Part shown: positions 51,629-60,312 of the stretch, piece by piece | Numbering within the stretch: position 1 is the stretch's first letter | Layout of the letters: every line of letters starts with the position of its first letter | Source: Clostridia bacterium | GTDB taxonomy: Bacteria > Bacillota > Clostridia > Oscillospirales > CAG-272 | NCBI GenBank assembly: GCA_017410065.1 | Contig: JAFQRL010000041.1 | Coordinates: 1 to 64,000, forward strand | Length of the DNA stretch: 64,000 bases | Direction: 5' to 3' | Program-made: the position numbers and the translations under genes | Notes under the pieces: generated by a model | Databases searched by the model: none | The model's input: the letters and a program-made list of their open reading frames with translations, nothing else | What the model was told of the DNA's origin: nothing

Positions 51629-51657
51629 ATTATATCAAAGCTTTTTCGATTTGTCAA
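51629..51657 (-). promoter_or_regulatory. Consensus promoter for the tRNA-Pro transcript
   Basis: On the minus strand: TTGACA (51652-51657), 17-bp spacer, TATAAT (51629-51634). The leader before the intact tRNA is about 530 bases and contains both 5' halves. Confidence 0.88.
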
Positions 51658-51811
51658 GCCCTGCATTCCAAAATAATTGATAATGCATTCCAAAATAATT
51701 GATAATTGTCTTTGTTTAGGTCCACGTACTAAAATATAGCACCAAAAAATTATAATTATGAGTAGTTTTTAGTTTATTTTATATAAAAATATTAAAAGAA
51801 TAAAAAACATC

Positions 51812-51853
51812 TTGACAAAGCAGGGAAATAGTATTATAATTTAGTATGCTAAA
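51812..51853 (+). promoter_or_regulatory. Histidine operon promoter and probable operator
   Basis: TTGACA (51812-51817), 17-bp spacer, TATAAT (51835-51840). The inverted repeat TTTAG-TATG-CTAAA (51840-51853) overlaps the last base of the -10 and the start site, fitting repression by the TrpR-like protein encoded first in the operon. Confidence 0.8.
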
Positions 51854-51878
51854 GTGAAAAGGACGGGAGGAACTTCCT

Positions 51879-52169
51879 ATGGAGAAATTATATAACGATG
51901 ACGTGCGCGGACTGTTTGAGGCAATTCTATCCCTTGAAAACCTTGATGAGTGCTATAACTTTTTCACAGATGCACTCACAACAAAGGAAATTCAGGACAT
52001 CGCGCAGAGGCTCAAGGCGGCAAAAATGCTTTCTGCGGGCAGAAGCTATCTTGACGTTGGAATAGAGACGGGAATGAGCACCGCAACTATCAGCCGCGTC
52101 AGCAAGGCTTTGGAGCACGGCGCAGGCGGCTACAAAACCGTTCTTGCAAGGCTTAACAATAAAAAATAA
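51879..52169 (+). CDS. YerC/TrpR-like regulator, probable repressor of the his operon
   Basis: 96 residues. TrpR-superfamily DNA-binding protein of the YerC/YecD group: TTKEIQDIAQRLKAAKMLSAG and SYLDVGIETGMSTATISRVSKAL form the helix-turn-helix region. Placed first in the his operon, 12 bases before hisZ; in Firmicutes such proteins (HisR) have been proposed as histidine-responsive repressors. Ribosome site GGGAGG. Autoregulation is suggested by the palindrome at 51840-51853. Confidence 0.88.
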   Translation: MEKLYNDDVRGLFEAILSLENLDECYNFFTDALTTKEIQDIAQRLKAAKMLSAGRSYLDVGIETGMSTATISRVSKALEHGAGGYKTVLARLNNKK

Positions 52170-52181
52170 CCGAGGTGCATA

Positions 52182-53273
52182 ATGCTTCCCGAAAATCTTC
52201 TTAAAAATGACGAGCGCGCTATGCTTGCTCTGCGCTCCCTTTATAATAGCTACGGCTACCGCCCGTTCAAAATGAGCAAGTTTGAGGAGTACGAGCTTTA
52301 CGTTCGCAATAAAGATTTCCTCGTTTCGGATAGAGTTATAACCTTTAACGATACCGACGGCAGGCTTCTCGCCTTAAAGCCCGACGTAACTCTTTCCATA
52401 ATCAAGAACACACGCGCAGGCGCATACGATAAGCATAAGGTCTATTACAACGAGAACGTATACAGGGTCTCGGGTACAACAGGGCAGTTCAAGGAAATTA
52501 TGCAAATGGGACTTGAATGTATCGGCGATATAGACACCACCGATGTTTTTGAGGTGGTCTCCCTGGCGGCAAAGAGCCTTGCAACCGTTTCCTCGGATTA
52601 CGTTCTTGATATCTCCCATATGGGAATAATCTCGGCATTTATAGCCGAATGTGAGCGCGGCTCGAATTTTACCCGCAAGATGACCGCTCTTATCTCCGAG
52701 AAGAATTCTCACGAGGTATACACGCTCTGCGAGCAGTACGGCGTACCCTCCGAGAAGGCGGATATGCTTGCAAGCCTTATCGGCATCTACGGAGAGAGAA
52801 GCTCGGCTCTTAAAAGGCTTGAGCCGCTTTGCACCTCGGAGGATGCTAAAGCTGCACTATGCGAGCTTGCATCTCTTGATAAGCTTCTCACCGAGCACGG
52901 TATTACAGATAAGGTGCGCTTCGATTTCTCGGTGGTTAATAATATGAATTATTATAACGGCATCGTTTTCAAGGGCTTCCTCGCAGGTATCTCCGAGGGC
53001 GTGCTTGCAGGCGGAGCATACGATAATCTTCTTCGCACAATGAAGCAGGATAGGCGAGGCATCGGCTTCGCGCTCTATCTCGATCTTCTTGAGGAGCTTG
53101 AGGAGGAGGGCGACGGATACGACGTTGACGTGCTTCTTGTTTACGACAGCAAAGCGCAAGCCTCGTCTGTCGCCGCGAAAAAGGATGAGCTCATATCTCA
53201 GGGTCTTTCGGTCTATTCGGCAACCAACGTGCCCGAAAAGATAAGATATAAGAAAATTGTTAAGGTAAACTGA
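52182..53273 (+). CDS. hisZ: ATP phosphoribosyltransferase regulatory subunit
   Basis: 363 residues. A HisRS-like paralogue that lacks aminoacylation and instead forms the complex with short HisG. Class II synthetase-like core: KPDVTLSIIKN, YYNENVYRVS, QMGLECIGD, and the AGGAYDNL block. The C-terminal Rossmann-like part is degenerate, as usual for HisZ. Presence next to a 209-residue HisG fits the two-subunit enzyme. Ribosome site GAGGTG. Confidence 0.93.
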   Translation: MLPENLLKNDERAMLALRSLYNSYGYRPFKMSKFEEYELYVRNKDFLVSDRVITFNDTDGRLLALKPDVTLSIIKNTRAGAYDKHKVYYNENVYRVSGTTGQFKEIMQMGLECIGDIDTTDVFEVVSLAAKSLATVSSDYVLDISHMGIISAFIAECERGSNFTRKMTALISEKNSHEVYTLCEQYGVPSEKADMLASLIGIYGERSSALKRLEPLCTSEDAKAALCELASLDKLLTEHGITDKVRFDFSVVNNMNYYNGIVFKGFLAGISEGVLAGGAYDNLLRTMKQDRRGIGFALYLDLLEELEEEGDGYDVDVLLVYDSKAQASSVAAKKDELISQGLSVYSATNVPEKIRYKKIVKVN

Positions 53274-53285
53274 AAGGAGGAGCTT

Positions 53286-53915
53286 ATGTTAAATATAGCA
53301 TTGCCCAAGGGCAGGCTTGGCGAAAAGGTCTACGATATGCTTGAGCGCGCGGGATATCCCTGCGAGGCTATCAAGGAAAACGGCAGAAAGCTGATCTTTG
53401 AAAATGCTGAGCTGGGTGTCAGATATTTCTGGGTCAAGCCCTCCGACGTTTCTATCTACGTTGAGCGAGGTGCCGCCGATATAGGTATTGCGGGAAAGGA
53501 TATCCTTCTCGAATATTCGCCCGACGTATACGAGCTTCTCGATCTTAATATAGGCAAGTGCAGAATGGCTGTGGCGGGTAAAAAGACCTTCCGCGACGAT
53601 GGCAAGCGCACCCTTAAGGTCGCAACCAAATTCGTCAATATCGCAAAGGCGCATTACGCCTCCGTATCAAGAGATATAGACATAATCAAGCTTAACGGAT
53701 CCATAGAGATAGCCCCCATCCTCGGACTTTCGGACGTTATAGTGGATATCGTTGAAACAGGCACGACCCTGAAGGAAAACGACCTTGCCGTTATCGAAAC
53801 GATAGTTCCCATCAGCGCAAGGCTTATTTCCAACAAGGCGAGCTTTAAGTTCAAAACCGCAGAAATCGAAAAATTAGTTGAAGGCATAAGAGCGCAGGTT
53901 AAAAAAGATGATTAA
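53286..53915 (+). CDS. hisG: ATP phosphoribosyltransferase, short form
   Basis: 209 residues: the short type without the C-terminal regulatory domain. Catalyses the first committed step, ATP + PRPP to phosphoribosyl-ATP. Motifs: LNIALPKGRLGEKV, GAADIGIAGKDILLE, and IVETGTTLKENDL (PRPP loop). AAAGGAGG ribosome site. Overlaps hisD by eight bases. Confidence 0.95.
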   Translation: MLNIALPKGRLGEKVYDMLERAGYPCEAIKENGRKLIFENAELGVRYFWVKPSDVSIYVERGAADIGIAGKDILLEYSPDVYELLDLNIGKCRMAVAGKKTFRDDGKRTLKVATKFVNIAKAHYASVSRDIDIIKLNGSIEIAPILGLSDVIVDIVETGTTLKENDLAVIETIVPISARLISNKASFKFKTAEIEKLVEGIRAQVKKDD

Positions 53916-55188
53916 GATTTATAAATACGGGGAAGTGCCCGCAAGCGAAATATTCGCAAGAGAAAATCCCACCGCAAACGTTTCCGAAATCGTAACCGAT
54001 ATCATTTCCAACGTTGTAAACCGCGGTGACGAGGCGATATTCGAATATTCAAAAAGGTTTGATAAAGCAGAGCTTTCCGCTCTTGAGGTAACGGAGGATG
54101 AGATAGACGAAGCCTTCTCGGCGGTCGATCCCGAGTTTATCGGAATACTCAAGGAGGCTCTTATAAATATCACCGACTTCCATTCCCGTCAGTGGCGCGG
54201 AAGCTTCATAATTAATGAAAAAGACGGAGTTATAACAGGGCAGAAAGTAATTCCTATGCAAAAGGTAGGACTTTACGTTCCGGGCGGAACAGCCGCTTAC
54301 CCCTCCACCGTGCTTATGGATTCGGTCCCCGCGAAGATCGCGGGCTGCGAGGAGATCGTTATGGTAACGCCTCCGCAGGCAAACGGAAAGGTCAACCCCG
54401 TAATTCTCGCCGCGGCAAAGATCGCGGGAGTAAACAGGATATTCAAGGTTGGCGGAGCACAGGCGATAGCCGCTCTCGCATACGGTACGGAATCTATCCC
54501 GAAGGTGGATAAGATCGTAGGACCCGGTAATGCCTTTGTTGCAGAGGCAAAAAAGCAGGTGTTCGGCAAGGTGTCCATCGATATGATCGCGGGCCCCTCC
54601 GAGATACTTGTCGTTGCCGATTCGAAGAGTAATGCAAAATTCGTTGCCGCAGACCTTCTTTCACAGGCGGAGCACGATAAGCTGGCAAGTGCCGTTCTCG
54701 TTACCGATAGCTATGAATTTGCCGAGGCGGTATCAGCAGAGCTTGAGCTTCAGATCCCCGCTCTCCCGAGAGCCGAGATAGCAAGAGCCTCTATTGATAA
54801 CCACGGCAAGATCATCGTTGCAGAGGGCGACCTTATGCTCGCCATAGATATTGCAAACGAGATCGCGCCCGAGCACCTTGAGCTTTGCGTCGATAATCCC
54901 TTTGATTATCTTGATAAGATCAAGCACGCAGGCTCCGTATTTATGGGCAGATATTGCCCCGAGGCTCTCGGCGACTATTTCGCGGGACCCAACCACACTC
55001 TCCCCACCTCGGGCACCGCAAGATTTTCCTCACCCTTAAGCGTTGAGGACTTCATAAAAACCACCCAGTTCACCTATTTCACGAAGGAAGCGCTGGGCAG
55101 AGTTGCAAATAAGGTGGCATATTTCGCAAATAAGGAAGGACTTGACGCACACGCAAGAAGTGCAACAGTCCGTTTTGAAGAAAAATGA
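53908..55188 (+). CDS. hisD: Histidinol dehydrogenase
   Basis: 426 residues. Zn- and NAD-dependent oxidation of histidinol to histidine, the last two steps. Motifs: VGLYVPGGTAAYPSTVLM, KVGGAQAIAALAYGT, DKIVGPGN, DMIAGPSEILV, and SQAEHDK and GPNHTLPTSGTARF with the Zn-binding residues and catalytic Glu/His. Standard length. Overlaps hisC by four bases. Confidence 0.97.
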   Translation: MIKIYKYGEVPASEIFARENPTANVSEIVTDIISNVVNRGDEAIFEYSKRFDKAELSALEVTEDEIDEAFSAVDPEFIGILKEALINITDFHSRQWRGSFIINEKDGVITGQKVIPMQKVGLYVPGGTAAYPSTVLMDSVPAKIAGCEEIVMVTPPQANGKVNPVILAAAKIAGVNRIFKVGGAQAIAALAYGTESIPKVDKIVGPGNAFVAEAKKQVFGKVSIDMIAGPSEILVVADSKSNAKFVAADLLSQAEHDKLASAVLVTDSYEFAEAVSAELELQIPALPRAEIARASIDNHGKIIVAEGDLMLAIDIANEIAPEHLELCVDNPFDYLDKIKHAGSVFMGRYCPEALGDYFAGPNHTLPTSGTARFSSPLSVEDFIKTTQFTYFTKEALGRVANKVAYFANKEGLDAHARSATVRFEEK

Positions 55189-56252
55189 GCAGATTTTTTA
55201 CAGAAAGACTTTCTTCCCTTGAGGCATACGTTCCAGGTGAGCAGCCGAAGGATATGAAATATATCAAGCTGAATACTAACGAGTCTCCTTTCCCTCCGTC
55301 ACCCTCCGTTATCGAGGCGGCGAAGGAGGAGGCGGGCAGACTTCAGCTTTATTCGGATCCCGAATGTACGCCCCTCGTTGAAAAATTTGCCGAGCTTTAC
55401 GGCATACAAAAGGATCGGGTGATCTTCTCAAACGGCTCGGACGAGGTGTTGAACTTCGCCTTTATGGCGTTCTTCGACGAAAATCGCCCCGCAGCCTTTC
55501 CCGATATAAGCTACGGCTTTTATCCTGTTTTCGCAAGGCTGAACAGGATCGCCTACGAGGAAATACCCCTCAGAGAGGATTTCTCCGTGAATTATAAGGA
55601 TTACGTTGGGATCGGAAAAAACGTGGTTATAGCAAACCCCAACGCGCCCACAGGACTTTCGCTCACTCTCACAGAGGTCGAAGAGATCGTGAAGTCAAAC
55701 CCCGATAACATAGTTATCATTGACGAAGCATACGTTGATTTCGGCGGCGTGAGCGCAATTCCGCTCACCTATAAATACGGTAATCTTATTGTCACGGGCA
55801 CCTTTTCCAAGTCACGCTCGCTTGCGGGCGCAAGGCTTGGCTTCGGCGTTGCTTGCCCCGAGCTTATAAGAGATCTTAACACGATCAAATATTCCACAAA
55901 CCCCTATAACGTTAACCGTATGACTATGATGGCAGGCTATCGCGCCCTTTGCGATAACGGCTATTATATGGATAACTGCAAAACGGTTATGGAAAACAGG
56001 GAATACACGAAGCACGCACTCCGTGCCCTCGGCTTTACCGTTACAGACTCTATGGCAAACTTCCTCTTTGCCGCACATCCGAGGCTTGACGGCGAGGAAT
56101 ATTATTCCGAGCTGCGCAAAAGAGGAATTCTCGTTCGCCATTTCTCAAAGGAACGGATCAAGCAATATAACAGAATAACCGTTGGCACAAGAGAGGAAAT
56201 GGACGCGCTCCTCCGCGCCACAGAAGAAATTATTAAGGAGAAATCAAAATGA
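55185..56252 (+). CDS. hisC: Histidinol-phosphate aminotransferase
   Basis: 355 residues. PLP fold type I enzyme making histidinol phosphate from imidazole-acetol phosphate. LNTNESPFPPSP near the start, FSNGSDEVL, NPNAPTG, DEAYVDF and the PLP lysine in TFSKSRSLAGARLGF (near residue 208) are all present. Overlaps hisB by four bases (ATGA). Confidence 0.95.
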   Translation: MSRFFTERLSSLEAYVPGEQPKDMKYIKLNTNESPFPPSPSVIEAAKEEAGRLQLYSDPECTPLVEKFAELYGIQKDRVIFSNGSDEVLNFAFMAFFDENRPAAFPDISYGFYPVFARLNRIAYEEIPLREDFSVNYKDYVGIGKNVVIANPNAPTGLSLTLTEVEEIVKSNPDNIVIIDEAYVDFGGVSAIPLTYKYGNLIVTGTFSKSRSLAGARLGFGVACPELIRDLNTIKYSTNPYNVNRMTMMAGYRALCDNGYYMDNCKTVMENREYTKHALRALGFTVTDSMANFLFAAHPRLDGEEYYSELRKRGILVRHFSKERIKQYNRITVGTREEMDALLRATEEIIKEKSK

Positions 56253-56836
56253 GAACCTCCGAGATCAGAAGAACCACGAAAGAAACCGATATAGTCCTCG
56301 CGCTGGATCTTGACGGCACGGGAGCCTCCGAGATAAACAGCGGGTGCGGATTTCTTGACCATATGCTCACTCTCTTTTCAAAGCACGCACATTACGACCT
56401 CAAGGTCATCTGCCGCGGAGACGTAGAGGTGGACTACCATCACACGGTGGAGGATATAGGCATCTGCCTCGGTAAGGCGTTCCTTGAAGCCCTCGGGGAA
56501 AAGAGGGGAATAGCCCGCTACGGCGACATTATCCTTCCTATGGACGAGTCCCTCATACTTTGCGCCGTTGATATCTCGGGCAGAGACTATCTTGGCTACG
56601 CCCTTGATATTCCCACCCCCAAGGTAGGCGACTTCGACACCGAGCTCTGCGAGGAATTTATGCTTGCGTTTGTACGTGAGGCAAAGCTCACCCTCCATCT
56701 CCGACAGCTTGCGGGCAAGAATTCTCACCACATAATCGAGGGCTCCTTCAAGGCTCTCGGCAGAGCACTTGCGAAGGCGACCGCCATTCAGGAAAAATAT
56801 CTCAATGAGATCCCCTCAACCAAAGGAGTGATCTGA
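56249..56836 (+). CDS. hisB: Imidazoleglycerol-phosphate dehydratase
   Basis: 195 residues; the monofunctional form without a phosphatase domain. Mn-binding motifs GFLDHMLTLFSKHAHYDL, DYHHTVEDIGICLG, and HLRQLAGKNSHHIIEGSFKA are intact. Because HisB lacks a phosphatase and no HisK/HisN is in the operon, the histidinol phosphatase must be encoded elsewhere. One base separates it from hisH. Confidence 0.97.
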   Translation: MRTSEIRRTTKETDIVLALDLDGTGASEINSGCGFLDHMLTLFSKHAHYDLKVICRGDVEVDYHHTVEDIGICLGKAFLEALGEKRGIARYGDIILPMDESLILCAVDISGRDYLGYALDIPTPKVGDFDTELCEEFMLAFVREAKLTLHLRQLAGKNSHHIIEGSFKALGRALAKATAIQEKYLNEIPSTKGVI

Positions 56837-56837
56837 T

Positions 56838-57446
56838 ATGATAGCCATTGTTGATTACGGAGTCGGAAACCTGTTTTCGCTTTGTTGCTCCTTTGATGCA
56901 ATAGGTGCACAAACGGTTGTAACGGGAGATCCCGAGATCATAAGACGCGCGGATAAGATCCTTCTGCCCGGCGTTGGAGCATTTGAGGATGCAAGGCGCA
57001 AGCTTCGGGAGAGCGGGCTTGATAAGGTGGTTATCGAGGAAGCGAAAAAGGGCAAAAAGCTTATGGGTATATGCCTCGGTATGCAAATGCTCTTTGAGAA
57101 AAGCTACGAATACGGAGAGCACGAGGGTCTCGGCTTGCTTCGCGGCTCGGTTATCGGTATGGAGGGAACCCTCCCCGCGGAGCTGAAGATCCCCCAAATC
57201 GGCTGGAACGCATTGCATATCACTAACGCTCACCCCATATTCAAGTATCTTAAGGAGGGCGATTTCGTTTATTTCGTCCATTCCTATTACGCCTCGGGCT
57301 GTGAGGACAGCCTGCTCGCCACCTGCGAGTACGGAAAGGATATATGCGCCGCCGTTGCAAAAGAGAATGTTTGCGGCACTCAATTCCACCCCGAAAAAAG
57401 CGGAGAGGTCGGTCTTTCCATTCTTCGCGCCTTTGCCGAGTGGTAA
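56838..57446 (+). CDS. hisH: Imidazole glycerol phosphate synthase, glutaminase subunit
   Basis: 202 residues. Class I glutamine amidotransferase: IVDYGVGNLFSL, LLPGVGAFEDA, GICLGMQMLFE with the nucleophile Cys near residue 80, and CGTQFHPEKSGEVGL with the His-Glu pair. Delivers ammonia to HisF. In many operons hisA follows directly; here 118 bases with a short open frame intervene. Confidence 0.96.
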   Translation: MIAIVDYGVGNLFSLCCSFDAIGAQTVVTGDPEIIRRADKILLPGVGAFEDARRKLRESGLDKVVIEEAKKGKKLMGICLGMQMLFEKSYEYGEHEGLGLLRGSVIGMEGTLPAELKIPQIGWNALHITNAHPIFKYLKEGDFVYFVHSYYASGCEDSLLATCEYGKDICAAVAKENVCGTQFHPEKSGEVGLSILRAFAEW

Positions 57447-57456
57447 GGGTAATTTA

Positions 57457-57546
57457 ATGCTTCGCTTTTCATCAGGCACAAAGACCATAAAGCCTTTAGG
57501 CGGTGAGCCACAAATGACAGGCAAGAGAACAGAACAGCAAAACTAA
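57457..57546 (+). CDS. Possible 29-residue micropeptide between hisH and hisA
   Basis: ATG 57457, with AAGGGT five bases upstream, opens a 29-codon frame ending at TAA 57544-57546. The peptide is basic and polar with TKTIKPLGGEP and a C-terminal KRTEQQN. It is in the position where hisH and hisA normally abut, and its ribosome site is well placed. I recognise no family. It may be a real small protein or a leader that couples translation to hisA. Confidence 0.4.
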   Translation: MLRFSSGTKTIKPLGGEPQMTGKRTEQQN

Positions 57547-57564
57547 AACGATTGAGAGAACTAT

Positions 57565-58287
57565 ATGAAAATCTTTCCCGCAATTGATCTTTTTGACGGC
57601 AAAGCCGTCAGGTTATATAAGGGCAATTACGCCGAAATGACCGTTTATAGCGACCATCCCGACAAGATCGCCGAAAAATTCAAGGCGGCAGGTGCATCCA
57701 ATATCCACCTTGTCGATCTTGAGGGTGCAAAGGACGGCACCACACCGAATATTGATATTATCAAACGGATCGCAAGCGATTCGGGGCTTTTTGTTGAGGT
57801 CGGCGGCGGCATCCGCACGATGGAAACTCTTGATAAGTATATCGAAGCAGGGGTCGGCAGAGCAATTCTCGGCACGGCGGCTGTTACCGACGAGGCATTC
57901 CTTTCTGCGGCGGTGCAAAAGTACGGCGAGCGAATTGCAGTCGGCGTTGATCTTAAGGACGGCTACGTTGCCATTAAGGGCTGGACGGAGAAATCCGCAT
58001 ACACCGCAGAGGAGTTTTTTGCAAAGCTTGAAGGGCTCGGTATAAAGACGGTCATCTGTACGGATATATCCCGAGACGGCGCAATGAAGGGCACGAATCT
58101 TGAGCTTTATTCGCATCTTTCGGGAAGATATTCCATTGATATAGTTGCCTCAGGCGGCGTTTCCTCAATGGAGGATATTGTCGCACTTCGCAAAATGAAG
58201 CTTTACGGCGCAATAATCGGAAAGGCGTATTACACAGGCGCAATTGATCTTGCCGAGGCAATACGGATTGGCGAAAATGATAACTAA
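57565..58287 (+). CDS. hisA: Phosphoribosylformimino-5-aminoimidazole carboxamide ribotide isomerase
   Basis: 240 residues. TIM-barrel isomerase: IFPAIDLFDGKAVRL at the start (catalytic Asp), FVEVGGGIRTMETL, VGVDLKDGYVAIKGW, CTDISRDGAMKG (second catalytic Asp) and ASGGVSSMEDI. Overlaps hisF by 11 bases. Confidence 0.96.
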   Translation: MKIFPAIDLFDGKAVRLYKGNYAEMTVYSDHPDKIAEKFKAAGASNIHLVDLEGAKDGTTPNIDIIKRIASDSGLFVEVGGGIRTMETLDKYIEAGVGRAILGTAAVTDEAFLSAAVQKYGERIAVGVDLKDGYVAIKGWTEKSAYTAEEFFAKLEGLGIKTVICTDISRDGAMKGTNLELYSHLSGRYSIDIVASGGVSSMEDIVALRKMKLYGAIIGKAYYTGAIDLAEAIRIGENDN

Positions 58288-59035
58288 AAGAATTATCCCT
58301 TGCCTGGACGTTAAGGACGGAAGGGTAGTCAAGGGTACGAATTTTAAAGGACTCTCGGACGTCTCCTCTCCCGTGGAGCTTGCAAAGCTCTATTCGGATA
58401 GCGGAGCAGACGAGCTTGTATTCTACGATATAACCGCATCAAGCGAGGGCAGAGCGATCTTCACGGATATCCTCGCAGAAGCGGCAAGAAACGTTTTTAT
58501 CCCCCTCACGGTTGGCGGCGGCATCAATACGGTCGCGGATTTTGATAGGGTATTGAAGTGCGGCGCAGACAAGGTCAGCGTTAATTCGGGAGCTATAAGA
58601 AATCCCTCTCTCATAGAGGAGGCGGCAAAGCTCTACGGCGATCAATGCGTCGTTATCTCAGCCGATATCAAAAGAGTGGACGGCGGCTTCCGCGTGTTTG
58701 CCAAGGGTGGCAGAGAGGACACTGGAATGGAGGCTATCTCCTGGATAAAGCGGTGTGTTGATATGGGAGCGGGTGAGGTCGTTGTTAATTCCATAGACAC
58801 AGACGGCGTTAAGGGCGGCTTCGATATTGAGCTTCTGAAGCTTGTCACGGAGGCTGTAAGAGTTCCCGTTATCGCATCGGGAGGTGCTGGATGCTGTGAG
58901 CATTTCGTTGAGCTTTTCAGGGAAATACCCGATATCGATGCAGGCCTCGCCGCTTCTATCTTCCATTTCGGAACGGTGAAGATAGACGAGCTGAAGGCGC
59001 ACCTGAGGGCAAACGGCATAAACGTAAGAATTTAG
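58277..59035 (+). CDS. hisF: Imidazole glycerol phosphate synthase, cyclase subunit
   Basis: 252 residues. KRIIPCLDVKDGRVVKG (catalytic Asp), TVGGGINTVADF, KVSVNSGAI, VISADIKRVDGGF, NSIDTDGVKGG (second catalytic Asp) and IASGGAG. Start 58277 (MITKRIIPCLD), 11 bases inside hisA; a longer upstream start would extend past the family N-terminus. Works with HisH. Confidence 0.96.
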   Translation: MITKRIIPCLDVKDGRVVKGTNFKGLSDVSSPVELAKLYSDSGADELVFYDITASSEGRAIFTDILAEAARNVFIPLTVGGGINTVADFDRVLKCGADKVSVNSGAIRNPSLIEEAAKLYGDQCVVISADIKRVDGGFRVFAKGGREDTGMEAISWIKRCVDMGAGEVVVNSIDTDGVKGGFDIELLKLVTEAVRVPVIASGGAGCCEHFVELFREIPDIDAGLAASIFHFGTVKIDELKAHLRANGINVRI

Positions 59036-59102
59036 CCATAAATTGTGAAAATATTAAAATACTAACGAAAATTTAAGGCAGAAATAAAGGAGTAAGCAAT
59101 TA

Positions 59103-59750
59103 ATGTTTAATATAGACGAGCTTAAATTTGATAAGGACGGACTTATTCCCGCCGTCGTTGTAGACAGTATTTCAAAGAAGGTTCTCACGGTTGCGTATAT
59201 GAATCGCGAGAGCCTTAAGATATCTATGGAAAAGGGGCTCACCTGCTTTTTCAGCCGCTCAAGGCAGGAGCTTTGGCTGAAGGGCGAGACCAGCGGAAAT
59301 TATCAGCATATCGTTTCCATCACCGCAGACTGTGATATGGATGCTCTCACGGTAGTTGTTGAAAAGGACGGACCCGCCTGCCATAAGGGCACAGACTCCT
59401 GCTTCAATACTCCCGTATATCAAAGCGACGAGCTCTCCGAGTTCTCTCTTGAGGGGCTATACCAGCTTCTCGTCGGCAGAAAGAAGGATAAGCCCGAGGG
59501 CTCCTACACCACCTATCTCTTTGAAAAGGGCATTGATAAAATACTCAAAAAGGTAGGCGAGGAGGCAACCGAGGTCATCATCGGCGGCAAGGCGGGAGAC
59601 AAGGCAGAGACGGTCTATGAGATCGCAGACCTTGCATATCACCTTATGGTGCTTATGGTCGAGATGGGCATTTCCGTTGAGGATATCCACCGTGAGCTTG
59701 CTTCTCGTCACGTTATCGATCACAAGGTAAAGCAGGAGAAGATGAAATAA
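59103..59750 (+). CDS. hisI: Phosphoribosyl-AMP cyclohydrolase / phosphoribosyl-ATP pyrophosphatase
   Basis: 215 residues; the bifunctional HisIE fusion. Cyclohydrolase half: [49 protein letters not shown] and the Zn Cys in CHKGTDSCF. Pyrophosphatase half (from about residue 115): [15 protein letters not shown] and [13 protein letters not shown], with the Glu/Asp metal ligands. AAAGGAG ribosome site. Last gene of the operon; 67 bases after hisF. Confidence 0.95.
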   Translation: MFNIDELKFDKDGLIPAVVVDSISKKVLTVAYMNRESLKISMEKGLTCFFSRSRQELWLKGETSGNYQHIVSITADCDMDALTVVVEKDGPACHKGTDSCFNTPVYQSDELSEFSLEGLYQLLVGRKKDKPEGSYTTYLFEKGIDKILKKVGEEATEVIIGGKAGDKAETVYEIADLAYHLMVLMVEMGISVEDIHRELASRHVIDHKVKQEKMK

Positions 59751-59814
59751 TTGCTTATAGCGAAAATTCCCGAAAAAAGCTTTTATTTTCTATTTCTTTT
59801 CGTCATTTTTCGTC

Positions 59815-59843
59815 TTGACACAAGGCCTCGCTTATGGTATAAT
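59815..59843 (+). promoter_or_regulatory. Consensus promoter of the HPr-like gene
   Basis: TTGACA (59815-59820), 17-bp spacer, TATAAT (59838-59843) with an extended TGG. Confidence 0.88.
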
Positions 59844-59891
59844 ATTTCACGAAAGTAGGGACACCCCGAAAATAGAAAGGAGAACGTAAAA

Positions 59892-60122
59892 ATGAAGGAA
59901 ATGATGATCACTCTCACAAACGTTCAGGATATCCGCGAGTTTGTAAACGTGGTTATTCTCACAGATTATGAGGTTGACCTTGTTCAGGGCAGATACACCA
60001 TCGATGCAAAGTCCATTATGGGTATTTTCTCTCTTGACCTTCTCTCGCCCATCAAGCTTGTCGCTCATTCGAACGACACCGCAGTGCTCTTTGAGAAGAT
60101 CGCAAAGTTTGCCGTTAAGTAA
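59892..60122 (+). CDS. HPr/Crh-like protein without the phosphorylatable histidine
   Basis: 76 residues with the HPr fold: a DAKSIMGIFSLDL block holds a serine at the place of HPr Ser46, the HPr kinase site. The N-terminal His15 region of HPr is replaced by LTNVQDIREFVNVV with no His, so it cannot carry phosphate for PTS transport. This is the pattern of Crh, a catabolite-repression cofactor. Strong promoter and AAAGGAG site. Ser46 phosphorylation is inferred. Confidence 0.8.
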   Translation: MKEMMITLTNVQDIREFVNVVILTDYEVDLVQGRYTIDAKSIMGIFSLDLLSPIKLVAHSNDTAVLFEKIAKFAVK

Positions 60123-60214
60123 TTCGGCAAGCAAAAGAGCCCCTAAAGCTCTTTCTTAATTTAACCGATCGGTCAGGTCGGCATTCTGCCGCCCCGACAT
60201 AACATATCTCATAT

Positions 60215-60257
60215 AAAACGACGGCAAGCCGCAGCATTGGGCTTGCCGTCGTTTTTT
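60215..60257. terminator. Strong bidirectional terminator
   Basis: 16-bp stem 60215-60230 with 60240-60255, A-rich on the left and TTTTTT on the right; serves the HPr-like gene and the convergent TraX-like gene. Confidence 0.9.
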
Positions 60258-60312
60258 GTTATCCGATCTGAAAAACTTATTCAGGTAAATATTTAAAGCT
60301 TTTGCAGGATCA

